DNA of 64,000 bases, taken from contig OY727097.1 in NCBI GenBank assembly GCA_963402885.1, positions 14,942,001 through 15,006,000 of the forward strand, given 5' to 3'. How positions within the stretch are numbered: the first letter of the stretch is position 1; each line of letters opens with the position of its first letter. This stretch comes from Antedon bifida. Lineage: Eukaryota > Echinodermata > Crinoidea > Comatulida > Antedonidae. A program made the translations under genes and the position numbers. Under the pieces are notes generated by a model that worked only from the letters and a program-made list of their open reading frames with translations, made no database searches and was not told where the DNA came from. Positions 11,236-23,982 of the stretch are shown here, piece after piece.

Positions 11236-13100
11236 TTTATTCAGTAAGGCCTAAATTTCTTTCAGATATGTTACTTTTCACTATGATCACACGATTACGA
11301 AATCAGCAACAGTTGACCACATACGAATGACAATCGGTTCTTTTTAGTGGGCTGAATTATTAACATTAATTGACTTAAACGGTCACCAACTGTTAGTACT
11401 CAGTTTAATAAAACTAAGTCCCACTTGTACAGAGAATTTGACATGAAAACTTTTACAGATACAACAATATCATTTCGCTATCAATCTTTGATATCATGTG
11501 TATATAAACAACACTGGATGTGTTTGCAATTGCCATTTCACGGCAATACGGTTGAGTTTCATAGAAAACAAAGTTGTAGAGGTTATAAGTTTCTGAAATA
11601 TACTGTAGTGCTGCTGTGTTATCGGAGAAAGTTTATAATCTAATCGCAGTATGTATTCAATTATCTCAACACAAATACCAATTGAAATGCCATGGTTTCT
11701 GTGATTAGTTCTTTAGTTCTTTTAAATATGTCTATTATAATCTTTCCCATCTCTTCTGAAAATTTCAATACAATAAATTGCCTGTTGTAGATACAAACAA
11801 GGAAAACGCTTATCCATCATTACTAACAAGTAAGTTATTAGGGATAGTTATTTCTTCAGGTTGATGTACTTACATTTCCATCACATAACCCTTACCTTCT
11901 ATCATGTAAAGTATTACGAGTACACGCCTGTTCATGTGCGCCATATTATTGCTCATATATTTGTTACCAAAATAATTTTGCAAGCACGGTAATGTATTGA
12001 TTCAACATTACTTTGTTTACCAATTGGGGTTGTATATTCATGTGAGGTAATAATATTCACAAGGTCAACACTCGGGAAACCAATTTTTCTGGAAAAAAGC
12101 AATGGATTTGATACGGTATGACATTTTTTTCTGTTATTAACCATAATAGGAAGTAAAAATAAAATTTCAGTTATTGCTATATTTTGAGGTCACCAAATAC
12201 AGGTCAAAAATACAAAAAAATCATATTTTTAATATAAAACCATTAGAATAGATAAGATTCACGGTGATTCTAGAAACAGCACCGAATTTATCAAAACTGT
12301 TGTTTTTGCTCTTTTAAATTGAAATTTCATGGTTTCTCCCAGTTTCCATGGTTACAAGACACTATTAAAATTTACCAAACATAACATTATTAGTGGATTT
12401 ATATAATTTAAGATGTCTTCTTCCTAAACAATATTACAAAGTTTGGATTGCCAAATTTACCATTTTTGGACTTTTGGCACACTTTGAATTGATTCTGGCC
12501 CACTGTGCCATGGGCCAAGAGCTATTCTTTTATTATTCTAATTTTTTTTTTAAATCGGTAATCGTGACCCTTTATAACTTGTTGTTGTATATGATGTGCC
12601 AGCGTGCTACGTTCTAGGCATTAGAGTAAACAACCCAATAAAAGTGACATTGGGTAGACTTAAATGGTAGTTGCAAATGAATTGCCGTTTCTTACAAAGG
12701 GAGCATACCGCCTCTCGAAACTACGTATTTTGGTACCTGGATGTGTATAGCATGGCCTCCGGATGTCGACGCGTTAGCTGGGCCAACTTCTAAATATATT
12801 TACTCTATAAATGTTTCTTACAGAAGTACACCGCCAGATTAAGTGCGTCCTATCACTAGTAAGTAACTTGATTCAGACTTTGGTCCTTCTAACTTTGATA
12901 CAGCACAGATATCGACGCGTGAACCACAATGAAAATTAGTTTGTCAATTAGTAGACGTTTTACTGTAATATTAAATATATTTGTTACTAGAAATTAGTCT
13001 GATAAAATATATTCTACAAAATTAGTAGGCCTAAACATTTTTCCCTCATAAATGAAGCGTGGGAGGAGGACAAGTGTCTGTTTATGGGTGAGAATCAATA

Positions 13101-13307
13101 AGGCATTTAGTTAAAATGCAGACCGTCTTAAATTACATGACATGTTCCAAAAAATATATTCTCATCATCAGAACTGTAATCAAAGCCTAGAGTACTTGTA
13201 TACGTACTACAAAGTTGCGTTTAACTGAGTCAAAAATTAGCATGAGAATAGATTTATCGAAACATATCACGTAATTTTAAGACGGTCCGCATTTTCATTA
13301 AATGCCT
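13101..13307. mobile_element. MITE with 66-bp TIRs and TA flanks, left copy
   Basis: The left arm starts AGGCATTTAGTTAAAATGCA and includes GACCGTCTTAAATTAC. The right arm is its imperfect reverse complement, ending TAAATGCCT. The element is flanked by TA on both sides. A TA duplication is typical of Tc1/mariner; there is no transposase. Related copies are at 19783-19989, 34459-34650 (degraded) and 36478-36658 (truncated). Confidence 0.65.
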
Positions 13308-16300
13308 TATGATATTATTGATTATCACTCATAATTTGGTGGTATTATACATGATGTGCCTGTTTATGCACAGTGAAAGAGCTTATTTTAGTATCCTATA
13401 GTTATATATTTTCTATATAAGAGAATATGGTATTTCAAATCCGACGATCCAAGCGAATTACATGTTTAAGAAAAAATCGGAAAAAACCGATTTTGTTATT
13501 TTCAAAACACATTGTCACGTCGGCGAGGTCCGATGGCATGCGTGACTGGCGGAACAATGCAACAAAAATGAAAAACGAAAATGGCATGTTGTGTTGTCTG
13601 TAGGCCTATAAAGTAGTTAGTTTTTCAGATACCACCTTTGACAGTGGCAGAATCGGGTGTTTATTTCAAGCTCACATAAACCGGCAATGAAATCCTTGTT
13701 ATTAAAAAAAAAGCATTATTTAAGCTTATTCACTATAGTATATTTAAATTATCTACTTATTAATTTATTTGTATATTGTTTTCTCTTTTTACTTGGTTAG
13801 ATAAAACATGTTACCGAGAAACGGAAAACATTCTAGTTTAAATTCTTTATGTATACCCACAGATTGCACTATTTTCTGTATACTTAATTAGGTACTCTTT
13901 TCATACATGTATTGCTGTTGGGAATAGATAAATATTTCACTTCAAATATTTTCCAAAATAGTGGTACACAACAATGAAAGAAAAAGTGAAAACAACATTT
14001 TTGTTACGTTCTTATCATTAGAAATATTCTTGCGACTGACTGCCGGTCAGATATAAAAAAAAAGTTACAAAGAATAAATTAGCAATTGTCACTGCATACT
14101 CATCCATCAAACTAGCTGTCATCGAGCAAATACTCAATTCACAGTCATTCAGTTAACAAAAAATGCACTTATTTTCGGGTGATTTTTTTTTGTATTAGGC
14201 CTAATTGTCAATTGTGTTATATTATTGTAGATCATTGTTTTCTTTGTTTTTACTATTATGATGCCAATTATATATTGGAAAAAAGGATTTGATCGAGTCG
14301 ACTTTAGATTTGCAAGTAACAGAGAAGCATTTCTCTTGTCCGTTGTCAGATGGTTATTGAATCTTTGTTGTTGATTTCCCTAATACTTATGTAATTAACC
14401 ACTTTACGTCACCCTGCATAGTAGGTATTAACAATATGTATTCGAACTCTAGTAACTTTTCTTTTCCGATACCTATCTTTGACTCAATGTATTTTATTTC
14501 TTTTATGAATATGAACAGTTTGTCTTAAATAAAAGTTAAATTGAATTTGAATTGCGTGTATATTGTATTAACAAATGTATGTAATTTTAGTATTAATTTG
14601 TTTGAAATAAATCTTATGAGGGTTAGTTTTATAGGAACAATAGTACTTGTTTTATTTGTTTTGGCAATTAGTGCAATTAAAGCGTAATTAATTCAGCAAT
14701 CGTTATATTCCATTTGGAATACTACGTCCTGCAAAATGACTAGAATGTTCTCATGGTTGTATTGCGACGCCTTTCCACGTATCATTTTTATCGCATCCCA
14801 TCCTATTACTATTGAAACCGAATTGAAACATTTTTAAAAAGCTTTTTATGATGGTCACACATTAAAGGAACGCTCATCGTCAGATATATGTAATGAGAAA
14901 TATACAAACATAATGTTGTTGTGAAGTCATGGGTGGGTGTTCATTTGAGGGAGGCATTTGTTGGTAACATTTTATAATAAAATAAATTCCCCTAGATATG
15001 AAGAAGTACAACATCGTATTTGATATTATCAAGAAATGATAACAGTCAACAATTGTATGAACATGCTTGGTAAATAAATATATATAGCAGTCAATGAATT
15101 ATTCAATAAATATAATTGTGTTTGTGTTATAATACAATATTGTGTGTATAAATATACGTTGCGGGGCGTTGTGGTGGTGGTGGTGGTTGCATATTCCAAA
15201 CATGTTTTATGGGGGAGAGGGCGTTTATTCAAATAAATTCGGTATCGCCTAATTGGTATAATCAATACATTATTTATTTTAAATCAAACATCAATAATGA
15301 AAATCATCAGTGAGCTGTTTCGGCATAAGGAAAACGTTTTAAACGGCTTGCAACATGGGCCAAAGAACCCCGGGTCTCAATGGCGATAAAGTACATGCAG
15401 ATACCAGAACGTAACAGTTCAAGAAACGGATAAAACACGAATTTAATTAAGTATGAAAGCAAACATACAACGGACAATGATTAATATATAGTTTCCCGAA
15501 GAATTGTTGAATTAAACTAAAATTTGAACTCATCACCACCGTGATTAGTTCGGGATATCCGCGTTAACGCACACAGTGTAACAAACATCTTAAAATACGC
15601 ACAAACTCTCTGACCTGAAAAAACTATTCATAGTGCTGAATTTTGTATATTTTGTGTCATACAGTATTAACTGCGAATAACCAATAAAGTTAATAGTGTA
15701 TGTTTTCTTCGTAAAAAACCCAATGTATTGTATGTGATATTTGTCTTGATAGTATAATATTCAATTTGTTGGTGGATATGATGCATTCTGAAAGTCCTTT
15801 AAAGTCATTGTTAAAAGAAATATTGAAAAAAAATTATTGCTTTTGAAAATTATAATTTGCATGCATATAACCTAAAATAGAAACAATTGTGAGTATAGTC
15901 TGCCTTTTAACTACTCATGATATGTATACATTTTTGCTTCATTGGTTTTGTATCTTGTTGTTGAAAACGAAAGTGCGAAGGTTTTGAACAGTTTTGTCAC
16001 CAAGTGCGCGCGACAGGTATTACAAAGTGTTATGTGACGATTATTACAAAGTGTGACAGGGAGTTTACAGATAGTTATTATATATGCGATGTTTTTTTTC
16101 TCAAGACAGTTTATCCGGAATCGACTCTATTTTTGTCCTTTCTTGAGTTTCGGGATCATAAATTTGATGAGATCTTGCTTGGAGGTATCCAAGTCCAAGT
16201 AAATGACTGCGACTTTTAAACTATCTTTGGTTGATCTGACTTCTCAATGTCAAGATTAACCTTGATGGGGCAGCGTTGTTTGAAATCATGTGCAGTTCTC

Positions 16301-16453
16301 GACAATACAGTTATCCTCACTACAAAGTAGACCTGAGTTGGTTCATTTAGGTATGTTATTACCGATACGCCCTTTAAATTGTAAAATTAGCACTTTGTTT
16401 TAATCACACTGAGTTATATAGCACATATTAGTATTAATGTTTGTAACACTTAC

Positions 16454-16552
16454 ATTTTCCTGAAGATCCAAATTAGCTCCAGCCTTGATCAAAATAGTGC
16501 AAACATCTGTGTGGCCGTTTTGTGCAGCCACATATAAAGATGACGCTCCAGT
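16454..16552 (-). CDS. Ankyrin-repeat exon A (33 residues)
   Basis: A 99-bp exon with a TATTTCAG acceptor before it and a GTAAGTGT donor after it, both phase 0. It translates to one complete ankyrin repeat: TGASSLYVAAQNGHTD, then VCTILIKAGANLDLQEN. The AAQNGH helix-1 core, the V-x-x-L helix 2 and the GAN turn fit the family. The usual TPLH tetrapeptide reads SSLY. Ankyrin repeats stack into a protein-binding solenoid, and the partner is unknown. It is presumably one exon of a larger minus-strand gene with exons at 23141-23239 and 42712-42810. Flanking sequence for thousands of bases looks intronic. Start codon and remaining exons are not in view. Expression cannot be judged from sequence. Confidence 0.75.
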
Positions 16553-16837
16553 CTGAAATATTACAAACATTATGTTATAGTATGTTTCACTCTAAACAAA
16601 GTATTGTACTGAAATCAATACGATGTGATCAATTAACAATAACGTTATGGATTTAAGTATGCTACATTGTTAAATTAAATAAAGATTAATGTATTGTATA
16701 CGTATACATTTGTCTTGCTTGTATAACTTTTATAGTACTTTATAAATGTAAAACAAGTGTTTCTTTGCCTGAAATGTAAACACTTCATCCGGTAGTGTAA
16801 ATTATGATAAAGTGTTGACGGGAGGGCCAAAAATCAC

Positions 16838-17160
16838 GTATTTTTTAAATTTATTTATTCAATATATCGTAATCGCAGCACAAGGCTGAATTAAAACAAT
16901 ATTAACATGATAATGTATACATCAAAAGGACAAAAAATCTAAAAAATTACAAATATAAAAATATAAAGGTAGGCCTACAAAATTTAAGAATCGATAAAAA
17001 TATACAAAATTGAAAATAGACAAAAGTAGCACACAAGCACGCGAGCAACAACTGCACATGACGACCAATAAAACAAGAATCATTTGTCATTAAGGAGTTT
17101 GGCGAGAAAGGGTATAGCACTTTTGGCATATCTTTCGGTTCCTTCGGTTCGGTACCTTTA
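16838..17160 (-). pseudogene. 5'-truncated LINE 3' end, left copy
   Basis: On the minus strand the segment opens with TERYAKSAIPFLAKLLNDK and a stop. This resembles the carboxy-terminal TERY-K-x-S block of CR1/Rex-type LINE polyproteins. About 270 bases of AT-rich 3' UTR follow, ending in AATAAATAAATTTAAAAAA. The truncated 5' end and A-rich 3' end are what target-primed reverse transcription leaves. The duplicate is at 23520-23842. Confidence 0.5.
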
Positions 17161-19782
17161 TGCCAAATATGTATCTATATCGTTTTGAGAATGACAGAAT
17201 TATTTTACTACTATACATTGGTTTGTAAATGAATAAGTTTATAAATACCTATTAAGTCATGTTAATGAAAATGAGAAGAAATTACAATAAAGGTGGGTGA
17301 AGTACTCTTTAAAAAGGTTGAAACAAAATTATACTGGAAATGTGAATATATGGATACCAGGTCTAGAGAGTTTTTAAATATAAACAGGAACTCCACAAAT
17401 TAAAAAAGACAACATAATAAAACATTTGATTCCACAAACAGAAAACTTTTGGAAAAATCCACCAACTTCAAACGTACGCAATCTGTTAAAAACGCATAAA
17501 TATATTAAATACAAAACTTGTAAATATGATGTATAAAGCAATAATCTGTATCAAGATAGAAAATGCGATAAATTACTGTAAATGGTTGTTTTATGTTTTT
17601 GTCATCAAATTTCATGAAATCCTTCCAAAGCGAGCACCACAATCCTCCCCCCCCCCCCCCCCCCAGCCCTAAACCGGCTGGTCTTCTCAGAAAATAGAGA
17701 ACCCTGCGAACCCCTCTGGATATGGGCTTGCTCTTCACCGTGACGAGTTAGAGTTATCCTCGTTAACGCACACCTTGTAATTCTAACGTGAAATACACAT
17801 ACTCTATGACCCGAAAAAAAATATGTTTTTTTCAGTGTGCTGATCTGTATCTATTCTGTGTCATACAATATTAAGTGCGAATAACCAATAAGTAAAGGTT
17901 AATATTCTATTCTGTCGTTTATTCAGTAAGGCCTAAATTTCTTTCAGATATGTTACTTTTCACTATGATCACACGATTACGAAATCAGCAACAGTTGACC
18001 ACATACGAATGACAATCGGTTCTTTTTAGTGGGCTGAATTATTAACATTAATTGACTTAAACGGTCACCAACTGTTAGTACTCAGTTTAATAAAACTAAG
18101 TCCCACTTGTACAGAGAATTTGACATGAAAACTTTTACAGATACAACAATATCATTTCGCTATCAATCTTTGATATCATGTGTATATAAACAACACTGGA
18201 TGTGTTTGCAATTGCCATTTCACGGCAATACGGTTGAGTTTCATAGAAAACAAAGTTGTAGAGGTTATAAGTTTCTGAAATATACTGTAGTGCTGCTGTG
18301 TTATCGGAGAAAGTTTATAATCTAATCGCAGTATGTATTCAATTATCTCAACACAAATACCAATTGAAATGCCATGGTTTCTGTGATTAGTTCTTTAGTT
18401 CTTTTAAATATGTCCATTATAATCTTTCCCATCTCTTCTGAAAATTTCAATACAATAAATTGCCTGTTGTAGATACAAACAAGGAAAACGCTTATCCATC
18501 ATTACTAACAAGTAAGTTATTAGGGATAGTTATTTCTTCAGGTTGATGTACTTACATTTCCATCACATAACCCTTACCTTCTATCATGTAAAGTATTACG
18601 AGTACACGCCTGTTCATGTGCGCCATATTATTGCTCATATATTTGTTACCAAAATAATTTTGCAAGCACGGTAATGTATTGATTCAACATTACTTTGTTT
18701 ACCAATTGGGGTTGTATATTCATGTGAGGTAATAATATTCACAAGGTCAACACTCGGGAAACCAATTTTTCTGGAAAAAAGCAATGGATTTGATACGGTA
18801 TGACATTTTTTTCTGTTATTAACCATAATAGGAAGTAAAAATAAAATTTCAGTTATTGCTATATTTTGAGGTCACCAAATACAGGTCAAAAATACAAAAA
18901 AATCATATTTTTAATATAAAACCATTAGAATAGATAAGATTCACGGTGATTCTAGAAACAGCACCGAATTTATCAAAACTGTTGTTTTTGCTCTTTTAAA
19001 TTGAAATTTCATGGTTTCTCCCAGTTTCCATGGTTACAAGACACTATTAAAATTTACCAAACATAACATTATTAGTGGATTTATATAATTTAAGATGTCT
19101 TCTTCCTAAACAATATTACAAAGTTTGGATTGCCAAATTTACCATTTTTGGACTTTTGGCACACTTTGAATTGATTCTGGCCCACTGTGCCATGGGCCAA
19201 GAGCTATTCTTTTATTATTCTAATTTTTTTTTTAAATCGGTAATCGTGACCCTTTATAACTTGTTGTTGTATATGATGTGCCAGCGTGCTACGTTCTAGG
19301 CATTAGAGTAAACAACCCAATAAAAGTGACATTGGGTAGACTTAAATGGTAGTTGCAAATGAATTGCCGTTTCTTACAAAGGGAGCATACCGCCTCTCGA
19401 AACTACGTATTTTGGTACCTGGATGTGTATAGCATGGCCTCCGGATGTCGACGCGTTAGCTGGGCCAACTTCTAAATATATTTACTCTATAAATGTTTCT
19501 TACAGAAGTACACTGCCAGATTAAGTGCGTCCTATCACTAGTAAGTAACTTGATTCAGACTTTGGTCCTTCTAACTTTGATACAGCACAGATATCGACGC
19601 GTGAACCACAATGAAAATTAGTTTGTCAATTAGTAGACGTTTTACTGTAATATTAAATATATTTGTTACTAGAAATTAGTCTGATAAAATATATTCTACA
19701 AAATTAGTAGGCCTAAACATTTTTCCCTCATAAATGAAGCGTGGGAGGAGGACAAGTGTCTGTTTATGGGTGAGAATCAATA

Positions 19783-19989
19783 AGGCATTTAGTTAAAATG
19801 CAGACCGTCTTAAATTACATGACATGTTCCAAAAAATATATTCTCATCATCAGAACTGTAATCAAAGCCTAGAGTACTTGTATACGTACTACAAAGTTGC
19901 GTTTAACTGAGTCAAAAATTAGCATGAGAATAGATTTATCGAAACATATCACGTAATTTTAAGACGGTCCGCATTTTCATTAAATGCCT
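19783..19989. mobile_element. MITE with 66-bp TIRs and TA flanks, right copy
   Basis: Same element as 13101-13307, carried along by the segmental duplication (offset 6682). Confidence 0.65.
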
Positions 19990-22900
19990 TATGATATTAT
20001 TGATTATCACTCATAATTTGGTGGTATTATACATGATGTGCCTGTTTATGCACAGTGAAAGAGCTTATTTTAGTATCCTATAGTTATATATTTTCTATAT
20101 AAGAGAATATGGTATTTCAAATCCGACGATCCAAGCGAATTACATGTTTAAGAAAAAATCGGAAAAAACCGATTTTGTTATTTTCAAAACACATTGTCAC
20201 GTCGGCGAGGTCCGATGGCATGCGTGACTGGCGGAACAACGAAACAAAAATGAAAAACGAAAATGGCATGTTGTGTTGTCTGTAGGCCTATAAAGTAGTT
20301 AGTTTTTCAGATACCACCTTTGACAGTGGCAGAATCGGGTGTTTATTTCAAGCTCACATAAACCGGCAATGAAATCCTTGTTATTAAAAAAAAAGCATTA
20401 TTTAAGCTTATTCACTATAGTATAATAAATTTAAATTATCTACTTATTAATTTATTTGTATATTGTTTTCTCTTTTTACTTGGTTAGATAAAACATGTTA
20501 CCGAGAAACGGAAAACATTCTAGTTTAAATTCTTTATGTATACCCACAGATTGCACTATTTTCTGTATACTTAATTAGGTACTCTTTTCATACATGTATT
20601 GCTGTTGGGAATAGATAAATATTTCACTTCAAATATTTTCCAAAATAGTGGTACACAACAATGAAAGAAAAAGTGAAAACAACATTTTTGTTACGTTCTT
20701 ATCATTAGAAATATTCTTGCGACTGACTGCCGGTCAGATATAAAAAAAAAGTTACAAAGAATAAATTAGCAATTGTCACTGCATACTCATCCATCAAACT
20801 AGCTGTCATCGAGCAAATACTCAATTCACAGTCATTCAGTTAACAAAAAATGCACTTATTTTCGGGTGATTTTTTTTTGTATTAGGCCTAATTGTCAATT
20901 GTGTTATATTATTGTAGATCATTGTTTTCTTTGTTTTTACTATTATGATGCCAATTATATATTGGAAAAAAGGATTTGATCGAGTCGACTTTAGATTTGC
21001 AAGTAACAGAGAAGCATTTCTCTTGTCCGTTGTCAGATGGTTATTGAATCTTTGTTGTTGATTTCCCTAATACTTATGTAATTAACCACTTTACGTCACC
21101 CTGCATAGTAGGTATTAACAATATGTATTCGAACTCTAGTAACTTTTCTTTTCCGATACCTATCTTTGACTCAATGTATTTTATTTCTTTTATGAATATG
21201 AACAGTTTGTCTTAAATAAAAGTTAAATTGAATTTGAATTGCGTGTATATTGTATTAACAAATGTATGTAATTTTAGTATTAATTTGTTTGAAATAAATC
21301 TTATGAGGGTTAGTTTTATAGGAACAATAGTACTTGTTTTATTTGTTTTGGCAATTAGTGCAATTAAAGCGTAATTAATTCAGCAATCGTTATATTCCAT
21401 TTGGAATACTACGTCCTGCAAAATGACTAGAATGTTCTCATGGTTGTATTGCGACGCCTTTCCACGTATCATTTTTATCGCATCCCATCCTATTACTATT
21501 GAAACCGAATTGAAACATTTTTAAAAAGCTTTTTATGATGGTCACACATTAAAGGAACGCTCATCGTCAGATATATGTAATGAGAAATATACAAACATAA
21601 TGTTGTTGTGAAGTCATGGGTGGGTGTTCATTTGAGGGAGGCATTTGTTGGTAACATTTTATAATAAAATAAATTCCCCTAGATATGAAGAAGTACAACA
21701 TCGTATTTGATATTATCAAGAAATGATAACAGTCAACAATTGTATGAACATGCTTGGTAAATAAATATATATAGCAGTCAATGAATTATTCAATAAATAT
21801 AATTGTGTTTGTGTTATAATACAATATTGTGTGTATAAATATACGTTGCGGGGCGTTGTGGTGGTGGTGGTGGTTGCATATTCCAAACATGTTTTATGGG
21901 GGAGAGGGCGTTTATTCAAATAAATTCGGTATCGCCTAATTGGTATAATCAATACATTATTTATTTTAAATCAAACATCAATAATGAAAATCATCAGTGA
22001 GCTGTTTCGGCATAAGGAAAACGTTTTAAACGGCTTGCAACATGGGCCAAAGAACCCCGGGTCTCAATGGCGATAAAGTACATGCAGATACCAGAACGTA
22101 ACAGTTCAAGAAACGGATAAAACACGAATTTAATTAAGTATGAAAGCAAACATACAACGGACAATGATTAATATATAGTTTCCCGAAGAATTGTTGAATT
22201 AAACTAAAATTTGAACTCATCACCACCGTGATTAGTTCGGGATATCCGCGTTAACGCACACAGTGTAACAAACATCTTAAAATACGCACAAACTCTCTGA
22301 CCTGAAAAAACTATTCATAGTGCTGAATTTTGTATATTTTGTGTCATACAGTATTAACTGCGAATAACCAATAAAGTTAATAGTGTATGTTTTCTTCGTA
22401 AAAAACCCAATGTATTGTATGTGATATTTGTCTTGATAGTATAATATTCAATTTGTTGGTGGATATGATGCATTCTGAAAGTCCTTTAAAGTCATTGTTA
22501 AAAGAAATATTGAAAAAAAATTATTGCTTTTGAAAATTATAATTTGCATGCATATAACCTAAAATAGAAACAATTGTGAGTATAGTCTGCCTTTTAACTA
22601 CTCATGATATGTATACATTTTTGCTTCATTGGTTTTGTATCTTGTTGTTGAAAACGAAAGTGCGAAGGTTTTGAACAGTTTTGTCACCAAGTGCGCGCGA
22701 CAGGTATTACAAAGTGTTATGTGACGATTATTACAAAGTGTGACAGGGAGTTTACAGATAGTTATTATATATGCGATGTTTTTTTTCTCAAGACAGTTTA
22801 TCCGGAATCGACTCTATTTTTGTCCTTTCTTGAGTTTCGGGATCATAAATTTGATGAGATCTTGCTTGGAGGTATCCAAGTCCAAGTAAATGACTGCGAC

Positions 22901-23140
22901 TTTTAAACTATCTTTGGTTGATCTGACTTCTCAATGTCAAGATTAACCTTGATGGGGCAGCGTTGTTTGAAATCATGTGCAGTTCTCGACAATACAGTTA
23001 TCCTCACTACAAAGTAGACCTGAGTTGGTTCATTTAGGTATGTTATTACCGATACGCCCTTTAAATTGTAAAATTAGCACTTTGTTTTAATCACACTGAG
23101 TTATATAGCACATATTAGTATTAATGTTTGTAACACTTAC

Positions 23141-23239
23141 ATTTTCATGAAGATCCAAATTAGCTCCAGCCTTGATCAAAATAGTGCAAACATCTGTGTG
23201 GCCGTTTTGTGCAGCCACATATAAAGATGACGCTCCAGT
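23141..23239 (-). CDS. Ankyrin-repeat exon B (33 residues)
   Basis: Duplicate of the exon at 16454-16552, again 99 bp, phase 0, with TATTTCAG acceptor and GTAAGTGT donor intact. It encodes the same ankyrin repeat except near the end, where Gln becomes His (DLHEN instead of DLQEN). The single substitution and intact borders fit a recent, still splice-competent duplicate. On the minus strand it would be spliced upstream of exon A and add exactly one repeat without shifting the frame. Whether both duplicates are used in one transcript cannot be told from sequence. Confidence 0.75.
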
Positions 23240-23519
23240 CTGAAATATTACAAACATTATGTTATAGTATGTTTCACTCTAAACAAAGTATTGTACTGAA
23301 ATCAATACGATGTGATCAATTAACAATAACGTTATGGATTTAAGTATGCTACTTTGTTAAATTAAATAAAGATTAATGTATTGTATACGTATACATTTGT
23401 CTTGCTTGTATAACTTTTATAGTACTTTATAAATGTAAAACAAGTGTTTCTTTGCCTGAAATGTAAACACTTCATCCGGTAGTGTAAATTATGATAAAGT
23501 GTTGACGGGAGGGCCAAAA

Positions 23520-23842
23520 ATCACGTATTTTTTAAATTTATTTATTCAATATATCGTAATCGCAGCACAAGGCTGAATTAAAACAATATTAACATGATAA
23601 TGTATACATCAAAAGGACAAAAAATCTAAAAAATTACAAATATAAAAATATAAAGGTACAAAATTTAAGAATCGATAAAAATATACAAAATTGAAAATAG
23701 ACAAAAAGTAGCACACAAGCACGCGAGCAACAACTGCACATGACGACCAATAAAACAAGAATCATTTGTCATTAAGGAGTTTGGCGAGAAAGGGTATAGC
23801 ACTTTTGGCATATCTTTCGGTTCCTTCGGTTCGGTACCTTTA
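23520..23842 (-). pseudogene. 5'-truncated LINE 3' end, right copy
   Basis: Duplicate of 16838-17160, with one 6-bp difference (AGGCCT absent) near 23657. Confidence 0.5.
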
Positions 23843-23982
23843 TGCCAAATATGTATCTATATCGTTTTGAGAATGACAGAATTATTTTACTACTATACAT
23901 TGGTTTGTAAATGAATAAGTTTATAAATACCTATTAAGTCATGTTAATGAAAATGAGAAGAAATTACAATAAAGGTGGGTGA

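Larger units (their letters stand above)
8979..17300 (+). repeat. Recent tandem duplication, left copy
   Basis: Matches 17301-23982 over its full length except for the transposon at 9058-10693. The length difference (8322 versus 6682) is exactly the 1636-bp element plus 4 bp. I count about ten substitutions and a few small indels across 6.7 kb. Indels include 5 bp near 13738 versus 20425, and 6 bp plus 1 bp near 16970 versus 23657. The inner junction GGTGGGTGA/AGTACTC joins the right end of the unit to its left end with a 2-bp GA overlap. It contains one ankyrin exon. Confidence 0.9.
17301..23982 (+). repeat. Recent tandem duplication, right copy
   Basis: Near-identical to 8979-17300 but without the 1636-bp transposon, so it keeps the empty site. 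It ends at GGTGGGTGA and abuts LINE sequence at 23983. A poly-C tract at 17647-17663 (versus the interrupted tract near 10968) is one of the few visible differences. Divergence is about 0.15-0.2% by eye. That argues for a young duplication, but an uncollapsed assembly haplotype must be considered. Confidence 0.9.

Noticed and set aside
14340..14553. LINE 3' tail (AAATAAAAGTTAAATTGAAT)
   Set aside because: Only a short AT-rich resemblance, with no coding block. Too weak to annotate.
15301..15420. Possible minus-strand exon (CMYFIAIETRGSLAHVASRL)
   Set aside because: The frame is open for about 40 codons, but I see no convincing acceptor or donor and the repeat copies do not show selective retention.
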